Assembly (NCBI GenBank): GCA_002104985.1
Contig: MCGO01000018.1
Span: 496,001-560,000 of the forward strand
DNA: 64,000 nt
Direction of reading: 5' to 3'
DNA from: Rhizoclosmatium globosum
Taxonomy: Eukaryota; Chytridiomycota; Chytridiomycetes; Chytridiales; Chytriomycetaceae
The translations under genes and the position numbers were made by a program. The notes beneath the pieces were generated by a model that saw only the letters and a program-made list of their open reading frames with translations, did no database searches and had not been told where the DNA came from. Below, in pieces: positions 11,555 through 23,575 of this stretch (its first letter is position 1; the number at the start of each line of letters is the position of its first letter).

Positions 11555-12995
11555 TCAAACAGACATATGTAAGTCACCGTAATCTGTAGAATGGCCTTTG
11601 AAAAATGTGAATTTCTTGTCAACAAAAGATTGTGCAGCTAACGCTGCAGCCTCAATATGACTCTTGAGTTTCTGATACCGCGTAAGACGCACGTTCTTCG
11701 GTTCAACAGGAGCCGGAACTTGTTTATATGCTGTTCTCTCGCATTCCCTGTTATTCGGCATATACTTGTTAAACACAAAAATTCCTTCGGACACACATCC
11801 ACAAAATGCCCCTCTTCCGTATCCTCAAATAGCCGTGTATGCATAATCAAGATCATGGTGACTTTTTGTCTGTCCTTGGAATATTTCTTGAATGTTTCGC
11901 CGCGAAGGCCAGGTCCAAGAGGAAGACCGGCAGGGTTTGAGAAGAAATTAACGTCTCCGGCATATTCAAGGTTATAGTTGTTTGCAATTATTTGATAGAA
12001 ATTATGAACATGTTCTGAAGGGACATCCACGTTCCGGAGTTTGCCGTTGCTGTCATGTGCGACGGCAGGAACAAAGCATGGTTCTCCTTCAAATACGCTA
12101 AACACGTTCGTAACCATATTGTGATAGTCCATAGATTCATTGGCTTTTTTCAACGCTGCCGCAGTTGTGCGTCTGAGTCGTTCTGCAGATGCTGCTTCAT
12201 CATATTCAGGCTTAACAGTCTTTCCTCTCGTCCTCAGACATTCTGGTTTGTGAATAATCCAATGTGCTTGTTGACACGCTGGACCACAGAATCCAGTTAA
12301 TTTGCAACCACTGCATACTTTTACTGTCTCATCGGACTTTCCGCATTCTGCACAGACTTTATACTTAGGCTTCACGTTCCATCGGTTTTGTCAAGGAGAG
12401 ATAACCATCCTTGGATTTTTGCATGATAATTGCTGCCAGGTGGAGGAGCGGATTGGATCAACATCCCAACATGCATCATGCCTGCACGGATCCAAGCTTC
12501 GTTTCCAAATAGAAGCGCGAGATTAGCGTCTGAAGCAAGGTTTGCTTTTCCGATAAAGTACAGGACAGCATGCATGTCTGGGAATCGTTCAATCTGCGGC
12601 TTTATTGCCTTTAGCAAGCCAGCTTTTTCAAGCAAGGGTTTAACATCTGGATCATTTCGATGAGCGATCAAGTGAGCGGACGCCTATTGTTCTCAGTTCT
12701 CAGAATTTGAAAGGGAGGGCAAGGCACAAACCTTTGGCCAGTCCTTTTCTTTTTCCGCGACTTCTCTATTCATCAACCATGGAAGAGAAAGCCAGAGACC
12801 TTGACCCTCTGGTGGGATATCATAAAAGGTCACGTTTTTGTCCTCACTGGGATTCCCTCCCAACAGTTTCGTGATTTGAACGTGGATATTATCGCCTTCA
12901 ACCGGTGATTCCTTTAACGCGTCTCCAGTCCAGCGAGGAACATTGAAGGGATCATCCTGTGAAACAATGTACTTGTTCGTATTTACTTTATCCAT
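11555..12995 (-). CDS. MYND zinc-finger protein
   Basis: It starts at 12995. A 48-bp intron (12684-12731) joins ...DWPK to ASAHLIAHRND. The N-terminal half carries a helical region of unknown type. A MYND finger follows the frame break near 12372: C-x2-C (CAEC), CSGC, FCGPAC and HW...H..EC, seven Cys and one His in canonical spacing. MYND fingers bind proline-rich partners. The region after it has no SET-type motif that I can see. A second 1-nt break near 11800 is needed to reach the C-terminus that stops at 11555. Both breaks sit in ordinary coding context, consistent with sequence indels rather than introns. Confidence 0.65.
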
Positions 12996-13061
12996 TTTTG
13001 CAAGAGAAAGAACTCCCTGTTAAAAACCCTCCACCAACCACCCACCCAAAACCAAAACCAA

Positions 13062-14122
13062 ATGAAGCTCTTTGGCCTCGCAGCAAAAGCCAAAACAACG
13101 CCCAAAGATGCGATTGTCAAACTACGCGAATCAATTGAAATGCTGGACAAGAGAGAGAAACACTTGACAACGAAGATCGAGGCCGAACTCAAAACCGCAA
13201 AAGCAAACGCAACAAAGAACAGAAAATGTAAGATTGGATTTGGGTGGTTTGTTGGTGGGTGGTTCGAAGGAGGGACTGCTTGGAGGGATCGTGGATACCC
13301 TTTGCGTGGTGGTTCCAGGTCCTCGTTTAAGCGACTGCTGCTGCTTGTTGAGCATGATCAATCAATTGATTGTTGCTGGATTTGGGTTGGGTGGTCGTTG
13401 CTGAGACCACGCGGGATTTCCTTCCACCTCATCCAAAAGACACTCCACATTATCCTCCCAATCCTCGAAATACCCCCCTTCTTCTCCCTTCACATATTCT
13501 AACTCTCGATTCTAAAGTGGCTCTGATGGCTCTGAAGCGGAAAAAGATCTACCAAGACCAGGCAGACAAAATCATGGGTTCGCGAATGACTCTGGAACAG
13601 CAGATGCTCGCGATTGAGTCCGCAAACGTGAACTTGGAAACTATGAACGCAATGAAAGCGGGTGCTGAAGCAATGAAGTCAATCCACGGAAGCTTGTTAG
13701 TATTTGACTCTCCTCCATCGTTTCGCCCACTCACTACATAGATTGCAGAAACGTGGAAAAGGTGGACGAAACGATGGAAGATATCCGAGAACAGATGGAC
13801 CTTGCAAACGAATTAAGCGATGCAATCAGTGCACCCGTCAACTTTGGAACCGAAATTGATGAGGATGAGTTGGATGCAGAGCTCGAATTACTTGCACAGG
13901 AAGATTTGGACTCCAAGTTACTGGATACTGGATTGGGTGCTGGTCTGAGTGCTGCTCCCTCTGTCCCCACCACCATTCCAGGTAAGCGTAGTTTATTATA
14001 ATCGGACTCGTTTCGCTTATTTTGTGTTTTCAGCTGTCGCTCAACCTCCAAGACCTGTTCGTGTGCAAGCAGAGGAAGAGGATCCAGAATTGGCAGAGTT
14101 GAAGGCTTCAATGGCTATGTAG
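13062..14122 (+). CDS. SNF7: ESCRT-III subunit Snf7/Vps32 (CHMP4 family)
   Basis: Exons 13062-13227, 13518-13695, 13749-13981 and 14034-14122 (introns of 290, 53 and 52 bp) give a protein of about 220 residues, the family length. The N-terminal basic helix pair (PKDAIVKLRESIEMLDKRE, then ALMALKRKK), the AMKAGAEAMKSIHG and KVDETMEDIREQMD helices, the acidic DEDELDAELELL stretch and the C-terminal MIM-like helix (DPELAELKASM) follow the Snf7 fold in order. Snf7 polymerises on endosomal membranes to drive vesicle scission and is remodelled by Vps4 through the C-terminal motif. It is divergent from the MYND gene, with a gap of 66 bp that must hold both promoters. Confidence 0.93.
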
Positions 14123-14450
14123 TTGTCCAGGTTATTAATATTAAAAAATTACAATTAAGAATGAAAGGGCCTCCTTGGGCATCGCTGAACGCTGTGGCGT
14201 TAATGAGTGGTGGTTCCAACGTTATATCCAAAATACATGTTTTTCTATTTAACTGGTGATGTCATATCAATCATCATTCATGTTGATCGGACGAGTAACT
14301 TGCAGTTGGGATCAAAAGTCAAAAGATGTTCTGGCATTGGATTGATTTTCACAGAATGAGGCTGAACGAAAAGAGGCGTTGCGATCACCACTTTGATTCT
14401 TTGATTTTTAAAGCTGGACTCTGATTTGGGTTCGTCTTTCTTCACAAAAC
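14123..14450. other. Intergenic, promoter of the P450 cluster
   Basis: It has an ATTAAA-like signal just after the Snf7 stop and an AT-rich stretch before the first P450. No open frame of note. Confidence 0.4.
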
Positions 14451-16161
14451 ATGAATCTCATCCAAGTCACCTTTCTCATCGCTGCCATCAGTGCACCCGT
14501 CTTTCTCTATGTGATTCCGCGCAAAGCAAAGAAGGAACCCCCAAGAACAAAAGGGTTTGCACTCGTTGGCTCGCTGTTCTCGTACCTTCCATATATGTTG
14601 AATCGCCGCATGTTTGACTACTTTTTGAAGGTTAGAAACTAAGGTACTCTTCTCTGACTCTGGCATTAAATCGCCACCTTTGCGTAGAAACAACATGAAC
14701 TAGGTCCAATATGTGTTATCGATGTCTTTGGGCGGGACCGTGTTGCTGTTTCCGATCCCGCAGCCATGAAGCGCATTCTGACCTCATCTGACTTTTCCAG
14801 AAGCGACATTCTTATCAGAAACAGCAAGGATATTATGGAATACCGTATGTAGCATAATTGGGTGTTTAAGTTTGAGTGGAGGATTACTGATACGAGTTCA
14901 CGTTAAATAGCTCTCTTTGGAATGGAAACTGGAGACATTTGGAGAACTCACCGAAAGGCTATCATGGCTGGAATGGGCCCTTCGTTCTTGAAGAAAGCTT
15001 TCACTGCAACCCTTCACAGTATGGATGAACTTCGTAGAGTGTTTGATGACAAGATCCAGACTTCTCCGAACGGTGAAATAGTAGTTGACATTCGTGACTA
15101 CCTGTCACACGTCACTTTGGATGTGATCATGTCAAGTTCGTTTTCCCTTCCTATGGATAATCTACAGACGTTTGCACACTCCAAAAATGGACAATCTTCT
15201 TTACGTGAGCATATGGATATCCTGGGAAGAGTTGTGGTATACCGTATGATGCTCCCAACATGGTTGTATCGGTATTTTGGTACCTTACCATCCCAAATCG
15301 CGCCTACTGTACAATTTTTCAAGGCCTTGGTGAATTCATTCGTAGTGCCTCGAAAAGATGGATCTATTCAGGAGGAAGGTGATTTGTTGGAAATCCTACT
15401 CGCCAAGACAAGCGAGGGGACTCACGTGAGATCGTTATCGGTATTATATCGTGGTCTTATTTACTTAATTATCTCAACTAGAAATTCACGGACGAGGAGT
15501 TGAAAGATGAAACCCTCAGCATTTTACTCGCTGGTCATGAAACTACCGCGAATTCGCTTGCAAATGTCTTGTTAGCTCTTTGCAACAATCCACATGTTCT
15601 CTCTCGGCTTTTATCTGAAATTGATGCGCTTCTCCCATCCGAGACGGCGCGTTTGACTTTGGATGATCTCGCAAAGTTTAAGTACTTGGACAACGTATTC
15701 CGTGAAACCATGCGCTATTATCCTGTGGTTTTTGGTGTATTTCGTGTAGCGGAAAAGGAGGTGGACGTAATGGGATACACCTTTCCGAAAGGAACGTACT
15801 TCATGCCGCATTTTAGCGGTCTTCACACTGATAAATCCATCTGGGGCGACGATGTGAATGAATTTAATCCTGATAGGTTCGATCAGGGGGATATGGACGC
15901 CTATTTGATGCCGGTACGATTCCCTTCCGAGTATTTTGTTTTTGTGCTGCGTGAAGCTTCTAATGCGGTTTTCAGTTCTCTGCCGGCCCGCACGTGTGTC
16001 CTGGAATGAAGATGGCAATTATGGAATCCAAAGTCGTTTTGATTAAATTGTTGCAGCAGTTTTCGCTCGAGTTGATTCCTGGTCAGGACTTGAATCATCT
16101 CCACGCTATTGCATTGCATTTGCCAAATGGATTGAAACTGAAGATTACTAAACGAATTTGA
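14451..16161 (+). CDS. Cytochrome P450, tandem copy 1
   Basis: Five exons: introns 14631-14687, 14845-14910, 15426-15481 and 15914-15975. The protein has an N-terminal membrane anchor (IQVTFLIAAISAPVFLYVI), a Pro-rich hinge, I-helix AGHETT, K-helix ETMR (E-x-x-R), the FNPDRF perf motif and heme loop FSAGPHVCPG with the axial Cys. It is about 500 residues, full length for an ER-bound fungal P450. The substrate cannot be told from sequence. It is the first of three same-strand copies; it is the most divergent of the three, while copies 2 and 3 are close relatives. Confidence 0.93.
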
Positions 16162-16212
16162 TAGAATTGGAAACATTAAATAAAATCTGTGCTGAACTTT
16201 TATAATACTGTC

Positions 16213-17922
16213 ATGATTGAACCACCTGCCATTATGGTTGATACTCGGACTGCGCTCTACACTGTCATAATTGCGACTGTTCTCTTGCTTGTGCTTAGTC
16301 CCAAGAAGACACCAACTCACAGGCCACCCACGGTGAAGCAGTATCCAATTGTAGGGTCTTTCTTCAGATACATTGGATGGCTCGCGAAGATGCACATGCC
16401 CTATTACTTATTAGAGGTATATAAATAACGGGTTAGCAACAGATAATCCAATAGTTTATTCTCGCAGCTTCACAAAGATATGGGTCCAATTGTTGTTGCT
16501 GATATGTTTGGCAGGGACTTTGTCATTGTAGCTGACCCAACGGCCGCTAAGCGAATCCTGTCTTCTTCAACAGAATTCAAGCGAGACGATTACTTATTGA
16601 AGAACAGTATGGACTTGTTTGAATATCGTACGTCTTATTTTGTGATTTCCCTTCAAACTAAAACACCTTAGCCCTCTTCGGAATGGCTACTGGGGAAACC
16701 TGGAAGGCCCATCGAAAATTGATTCAAACGGGAATGGGTCCTCAGTTTGTTCGAAAGGCTTTTACTGTGACACTTGAGGTCATGGAACACCTCTGTCGAA
16801 TCTTTGACGAGAAGATTCAGAATTCATCCGCTGACGAAATCACTGTTGACATCCGCGAATATCTGTCGTATTCGACTCTTGACATCATCATGGCTACCTC
16901 GTTTTCGATAAAAATGGACTCTTTAGCCAACTTTGTGAAGGCAGAAGAATCCAAGACTGTGGTCAATAAGTTGGGTTCCCTTCGCTCGAACATTGATCAA
17001 CTCTCAGGATTACTTGTTTATCGACTCATGGTTCCCCCAATCTTGCATTGGTTTATCGGAGCTGCACCTTCCCAAGTGGCGAACGTAAAGATGTACTTCA
17101 AAGAGTTGGTCGATTCATTTGTGAATCCACGCAAGGAGGGGATTACTCAGGAAGAAGGGGACTTATTGGACATCCTGCTAACCAAAGATGAGGAGGGTAA
17201 CTATGTAAGTGGAATTACTTTCATTCCTGGTATCTTTTCAACGGACATCATCACAGAAACTTACAGACTCAGAGCTGCGTGACGAAACTCTGTCAATTCT
17301 TCTCGCTGGTCATGAAACCACTGCAAACGCCCTGACGAACGTGTTCTTAGCCTTGTGCTTCAACCCGCAAGTTTTATCGCGTCTTTTGGATGAAATAGAT
17401 GCACACTTACCCACTATAACGTCTGAACTATTGTTCGATGATGTTTCAAAGTTCAAGTATCTGGACAAAGTCTTTCGTGAAACTATGCGACACTATCCTG
17501 TCGTATTTGCGGTGGATCGTATGGCACAGACAGATGTGGAACTGATGGGATACAAGTTTGAGAAGGGAACCATTTTTACTGTTCATTTCAACGGAATCCA
17601 TCAAAGCAAGGAGTTTTGGGGAGATGATGTTGCGGAATTCAATCCTGATCGATTCGACCGAGAGGGGAATCATGATGCGAATTGGTTTCCAGTATGCTGT
17701 TTTTGTGCTGCGTGAAGCTTCTAATGCGGTTTTCAGTTCTCTGCAGGGTTGCACATTTGCCCAGGAATGAAGATGGCAATCATGGAGTCCAAAGTCGTTC
17801 TCATCAAGTTGTTGCAACAGTTTTCATTCGAGTTGATTCCAGGACAAGACTTACAGCACGTTCATGGAGTGGCTATGCATTTAAGAAATGGATTGAAGTT
17901 GAAATTTAGAAAACGAGTCTGA
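16213..17922 (+). CDS. Cytochrome P450, tandem copy 2
   Basis: Start ATG at 16213, only 51 bp after the stop of copy 1. Introns 16417-16467, 16628-16671, 17205-17256 and 17692-17736 (45 bp) sit at the same positions as in copy 1. The N-terminal anchor (TALYTVIIATVLLLVLSP), I-helix AGHETT, ETMR, FNPDRF and heme loop FSAGLHICPG are all present. The frame is continuous. The last intron is almost identical to the 3' part of the copy-1 intron although the flanking exons differ, which suggests gene conversion. The enzyme is a predicted ER mono-oxygenase of unknown substrate. Confidence 0.93.
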
Positions 17923-17961
17923 GATTAATTTCCACAATAAAACTTTGTGCCGAACCTGAAG

Positions 17962-19717
17962 ATGATTGAACCACCAACCATCATGGTTGACACAAGGACT
18001 GCACTCTACACTGTCATCGTTGCGACCATTCTTTTACTGGTGCTTAGTCCCAAGAAGGCTTCGGCTAACAAACCTCCAACAGTCAAGAAGTACCCAATTG
18101 TAGGGTCTTTCTTTAGATACATTGGTTGGCTCGCGAAGATGCACATGCCCTATTACTTCTTGGAGGTATGTGTACTTAAACTTAACAATCAGAGTTATAA
18201 TGACTCATTCTCGTAGCTTCACAAAGAGATGGGTCCAATTGCAGTATACGACATATTTGGACAGGACATTGTCATCGTAGCCGATTCAGCCGCTGCCAAG
18301 CGAATCTTGTCTTCTTCAACGGAATTCAAGCGAGACGATTACTTATTGAAGAACAGTATGGACTTGTTTGAATATCGTACGTCTTATTTTGTGATTTCCT
18401 TACAGTCACACTTAATGTATTATTTGCCGCAGCCCTCTTCGGAATGGCTACTGGGGAAACCTGGAAGGCCCATAGAAAGTTAATTCAAATGGGTATGGGT
18501 CCACAATTCGTTCGAAAGGCCTTTACTGCCACTCTCGAGGTGGTGGAAGAACTCTGCCGAATCTTTGATGAGAAGATCCATAATTCGTCAAACGAAGAAA
18601 TCACAATCGATATTCGTGAATACTTGTCGTATTCTACTCTTGATGTTATTATGGCAAGCTCGTTCTCAAAGAAGATGGACTCTTTGGCCAACTTTGTGAA
18701 GGCAGAGGAATCCAAAGCAGAAGTCAATAAGTTGGGCTCCCTTCGCTCCAATATCGATCAAATATCAGGTTTACTTGTTTATCGTCTCATGGTTCCCCCA
18801 ATCTTGCATTGGTTTATTGGAGCTGCACCTTCCCAAGTGGTGAACGTCAAAACTTACTTCAAAGAGCTCGTTAGTTCATTTGTAAATCCACGAAAAGAGG
18901 GAATTACTAATGAAGAAGGTGACTTGTTGGATATCCTCCTGACCAAAGACGAAAACGGTAACTACGTGAGTTGGAACCTTTTCCGCTAAGATCCGCTTAG
19001 ATATTCACCATTAATTTCGTGCTCTACAGAAACTTACTGACTCGGAGCTCCGTGATGAAACCCTGTCCACTCTTCTTGCCGGACATGAAACGATTGCAAA
19101 TGCGCTGACGAACGTGTTCCTGGCCTTGTGCCTCAACCCTCACGTCTTGTTGCGTGTCCTCAAAGAAATAGATGCACATCTTCCCACCATCAACTCTGAA
19201 CTGTCGTTCGATGATGTTTCAAAGTTCAAGTATCTGGACAAAGTCTTTCGTGAAACTATGCGACACTATCCTGTCGTATTTGCGGTGGATCGTATGGCAC
19301 AGACAGATGTGGAACTGATGGGATACAAGTTTGAGAAGGGAACTATTTTTACTGTTCATTTCAACGGAATCCATCAAAGCAAGGAGTTCTGGGGAGACGA
19401 TGTTGCGGAGTTTAATCCTGATCGATTTGACCGTGAAGGCAATCATGACGCGAATTGGTTCCGGTATGCAGCTTTGATGAAGTGTAAAGTAGCTAATTCG
19501 ATTCTAGTTCTCTGCGGTTGCATATTTGCCCTGGAATGAAGATGGCATCATGGAGTCCAAAGTCATTTTGATCAAATCATTGAAACAATTTTCATTCGAG
19601 TTAATTCCAGGACAAGACTTCAAGCATGTACATGGAGTTGCCATGCGTCTTAGAAATGGATTGAAGTTGAAAGTATCCAAAAGAAAGGATGGGCATTTGT
19701 ATATCAGTTTATTTTAG
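17962..19717 (+). CDS. Cytochrome P450, tandem copy 3, damaged heme loop
   Basis: Start ATG at 17962 (MIEPPTIMVDTRTA), 39 bp after copy 2. Introns 18166-18216, 18377-18432 and 18966-19029 match copy 2. The I-helix is AGHETI instead of AGHETT; ETMR and FNPDRF are intact. Around the last intron (about 19463-19507) one base is lost at the donor exon and two in the following exon, so the reading frame returns but the heme loop becomes SLRLHICPG: the axial Cys is kept, but the conserved Phe and the first Gly are lost. A further 1-nt loss at about 19548 breaks the frame before the C-terminal strands. It could be a recent pseudogene or the result of base-calling errors. Confidence 0.75.
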
Positions 19718-19743
19718 GCGAAATGAAGGAAGTGTCTTCGAAT

Positions 19744-21230
19744 TTAGTATTTCATAATCTTTTCGATTTCATCCATACATCTGATCATACCAGGGATGTA
19801 GAACTTTTCAAAGACCAATGGGAAAGGAGTGTCCCAACCACAGACTCGAGAAATTGGAGCTTCAAGCTTCAAGAAGCACCTCTCTTGGATGGTGGCAGCA
19901 ATTTCACCACCGAAACCACCAGTGTGTGGGGCTTCGTGGGCAATCAAGAGACGGCCTGTCTTGTTTACAGACTGCAACAGTAGATTAGTTGCGTGGTTCG
20001 AAGTGCTATAATACACACCTTTTCAACAGTCTCTCTGTCCCATGGCAAGATACTTCTCAAGTCAATAATCTCAACACTTAAACCAGGCATACGCTTCTCA
20101 GCCTCATTCACAGCATTCTCCAAGACATACAGCTGAGCTCCCCATCCAACAACAGTCAAGTCCTTTCCTTCCTTCACCACTTCCGCCTTACCCAAAGGAA
20201 GCACGAAATCATCGACTGGAACCTGCTCAACAGCACTTCTGTACAAAATCTTGGGCTCCATCACCAAAACAGGGTTGGGGTCACGAATAGCCGCAAGCAA
20301 AATCCCTTGGCCTGAATTGGGCTACGTGGGTACACAATTTTCAATCCAGGAGTGTGAGCAAAGTATGCCTCTGGAGACTGACTGTGGTACAGCGCACCGT
20401 GACCAACAGCGTTACAAGGCATACGGATAGTCAATCCACCAACGTTGAACTCGTTTCCACTACGGTATCTGTATTTAGCGGCCTCGTTGACGATTTGGTC
20501 GAACGCGGGGAACACGTAGTCAGCGAATTGGATTTCAGCAATGGGGGTGTGTCCGACGGCGGCCATTCCAATACCGAAACCAATGATTCCTTGTTCAGTG
20601 AGAGGCATGTTGAAAACACGGTCCTTTCCTGATATTGTAGAACGCGAATTGAGAAGACTGATTGGTGTGTGAATGTTTTGGAATGTTTTGCTCACCAAAC
20701 TTCTCAGCCAATCCAATAGTACATCTGAAGACTCCTCCGAAACCAACATCTTCACCGAAAATGACAGCCTTTTCGTCAGTTGCGAGGGCAGTCGCCAAAG
20801 CATCGTTCACAGCAGTGAAGTAGTTCATCTTGACAGTTTCAGCTACAAGGCAAACGTGAGTATGGCAGTAGGATGCATGGGAATACCAAAACGCACAGTT
20901 TCTGACAGCAGCCAATTCGGGGTGGCTGAGGCATTGCTCCTTTGTCTGTTTAATGAACTTTGAGGTTGCAACGCCCTGCATGAAACCCTCGGCCGGTGGT
21001 GGACTTCCCTCGGCAGACGAGGCAAAGTATCGCTGTGGATTCTAGTTTGTTTAAAGCAAAGGTTAGGCATCAACACCTTCCGCCTTGATTCATCCACTTC
21101 AGCTGTAGAATGCCTGGATCCCTCCCTCCTTCTTCCTCAGCTATCTCACCTGAAGTCCAATGCGCGAACCAAACGAAGGAACTGAAGAACGCGAACGGGA
21201 AAGGAACGTTGATGCACGGAAGACAAACAT
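19744..21230 (-). CDS. BCKDHB: Branched-chain 2-oxoacid dehydrogenase E1 beta subunit, mitochondrial
   Basis: Five exons on the minus strand: 21230-21151, 21032-20897, 20842-20696, 20628-20029 and 19971-19744. The first gives an Arg/Ser-rich presequence ([20 protein letters not shown]). The mature part has the transketolase pyrimidine-binding fold typical of E1 beta: [62 protein letters not shown] and the C-terminal [14 protein letters not shown]. With E1 alpha it forms the TDP-dependent decarboxylase of Val/Leu/Ile catabolism. One frame break near 20290 lies in a G-run (AAGGGATTTT) and is probably a missing G. The gene is convergent with P450 copy 3, 26 bp apart. Confidence 0.93.
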
Positions 21231-21333
21231 TTGGGATGTGGCGGTTGCTTTGGGAGTTCCTTTTTTGTTGCTCGGAAATGCCGGAACAAAATGATCTTTG
21301 CATTTCTGAATCTTCCTTGTTCACACCAACTTT

Positions 21334-22838
21334 TTAGCTACACTGAATGTCCAAATCGCCTTCGTAAACAAGATACTTGACGCCAGAGGAAATAATGTTT
21401 GGAATGATTTCAATTGGTTCTGGCAAAAAACTGTCATCCAAATTATCCATGCGATTGTCGCATGCCTTCCATTTGATGTGTCCACCGTGCTCCGTCTGAA
21501 ATGGATCGACATGAATTGCCTTGCGTACCTCTGCGTCATCCAAGAAGACACTGAGACCTGGCCCTCCAATCAATTCATCAGGGACACATTCCTTGTGGTA
21601 ATTCAATCGATCGAGGCACTTAAAGTTGGAATGCTTGACTTTCCAGTCATTAGCAAACTCGTACATGTTGCATTCATAGGGAAGCCCCGTGCGGTTCTTG
21701 TCGTTTCGTGGATTTGTGTATCGACATTGTTCCGCGAGTTGAGAAGCTTCGTATAAGGCAGCCTTATCGTCACCGAAAAAGTTAACATCCTTGAGGTAGT
21801 CGTAGGCGCTAACGGCATCGAATTGGTATTTCCAGTGAAGGACAGGGTTTCCAACTCCCAAGGCTTTCAAGTTGACCTGCGAGGCGGACATCATGAGTAA
21901 TAAGAAATACTTCAAGTACAGTATTACCTTCTTTCCAGATGGAAGAACTGGGTTCTCAATGATATATTTTCCAATCCATGGAACGTATACTCCAGCATAC
22001 GATTCACCAGTGATGAAAAGCTTCAACTTCTGAGCTTCTGGGAAGATTCCGTACCACTGGCGCAGAAGCGTGTAAAATTGCTCTCCAACTTCATACTCGT
22101 CGTGTGGTCCCGTCTTTGGCTTTGTGAAGGAGAATCCAGCACCAATTGGCTGGTCAACATACAAAACGTTGGCGCGTTTGTGCCAACTGTTTGGGTTCAC
22201 ATACAAAGAGCCATCATCCGCGACGTAGAAGGGTCCGTTTTCAGTGAACTGGCCAATAAGAGAGGAGCTATGCTAGTTGGTTAGAGTTTTACCAACCATG
22301 CACTTTCTCACCATCCAGGCCCTCCATTGATCCAAATAACAAGCTCATCAGAAGTTGTATTCTTTGATGGAAAGTACCAGAAGAACAGGCTTCCATCTTT
22401 GGTCTAATGAGAATCAGTTTTGATAACCTCAAATGCTCTCTATCACTTACCACAGGGATATATCCAGCGTAATGTTTGTTCAAAGCGGCAGTGATTTCCG
22501 GGGTTTCGCGGGGAAGGTTCTTAACGAGGAAGACATCTTCCCTGCTTGTTAGCCACACGCACACGATGAAATGGATGGATACCTTTCGCGGAACCCACCC
22601 TACTGTGAATATACAGCGACACAAGACCTAGCAAACCAGCGACAACAGAGTAAACAGCGATAGATGCGCAAATCAACTGAACCAAAGTCCATCTATCATG
22701 AATTCAATACCGGAGTAAAGCGGATGCGATGCGGAATAATTGAAAAAAGTACCTTTTGGACTGAGGGTGGATGCGTTCGTGCGCCTCTCTCTCCTGCTTG
22801 AGGAGTGGCGTTGTTTCCGTTTCCGGGTGGAGACTCAT
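21334..22838 (-). CDS. S10 serine carboxypeptidase, membrane-anchored, lacking the catalytic His region
   Basis: It starts at 22838 with a short cytosolic tail holding an acidic dileucine signal ([11 protein letters not shown]), then one membrane span ([23 protein letters not shown]), so it is a type II protein likely sorted to the vacuole. The luminal part has INGGPGCSS (oxyanion hole), [13 protein letters not shown] with the nucleophile Ser, and near its end [10 protein letters not shown] with the catalytic Asp. Several short introns interrupt the N-terminal half. It stops at 21334, directly after the Asp region; the family's final part with GH(M/N)-P and the catalytic His is absent, and only about 100 bp separate it from BCKDHB exon 1. 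Loss of activity is inferred. Confidence 0.8.
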
Positions 22839-23185
22839 TGGCTTGTTTTGATTTCAGAAAGAGTCTTCTTGTTGGTCAATTCGTTCATGCAATATTTCTG
22901 CACATTTATTTGATTTATCGTTTGCATTCTCGGTACTTAAGTTTTACATTCGTTGACAATGACGTAAACAGGTGTATTCTTTCGCAATTAAGCCAATTAA
23001 AACTTTGTTGTTGATAGTATTTTAACCAACTATCTGGAGTCCTACAATGCGGCGTTTCTATATATCTCTCTTTATGTTGGAACACACTGCCTGTCTGTCT
23101 GGATCAGCCAATCAGCGCACCGCTTGTAATCATAAGAAGCGCTGAGCATGTTTTGAGAATGATATGAACGCATTCAAAAAAGCTG
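22839..23185. other. Intergenic
   Basis: AT-rich spacer upstream of the carboxypeptidase and downstream of a VHS exon fragment. No supported gene. Confidence 0.4.
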
Positions 23186-23404
23186 TTAAGACACTGGATT
23201 TTGCACATTTCTCCGTTCGCGAGTATGAATTTCTAGCATTTCGGTATCAATGCTCCCATATTTAATGCCCACTTGAGGCAGCTCGTTGACATTCTGATTG
23301 GCCCATGTTTCAACCTTTTCCTTCAAGGTTGACATATTGTCAGTTGAGTCTTTTGGATGCTTTTCTTGGGCACGAAATTGATTGAAATGACAAACCCTCG
23401 TCAA
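23186..23404 (-). pseudogene. Orphan first exon of the VHS-like gene family
   Basis: Starting at about 23335, MSTLKEKVETWANQNVNELP matches the first exon of the gene at 23576-24415, and about 130 bp of the upstream (promoter-side) sequence also matches. After GIKYGSI the match ends and an unrelated tail leads to a stop; no VHS core follows. This is a truncated duplicate. Confidence 0.6.
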
Positions 23405-23575
23405 GCTTTGTTTGATTTGAGATTGATTGAACCAAACGGCAAGGCGGCACTCTGCAGGAAAGGCAGGAAAGCCTACGCGTTTGTCAGGGAATTAATAGCT
23501 CAATAATTTAAACAACTTGACTTTATTTGAATATTGACAATATGAACAGGATGTAATTTCCATGCAAGGCACTTT

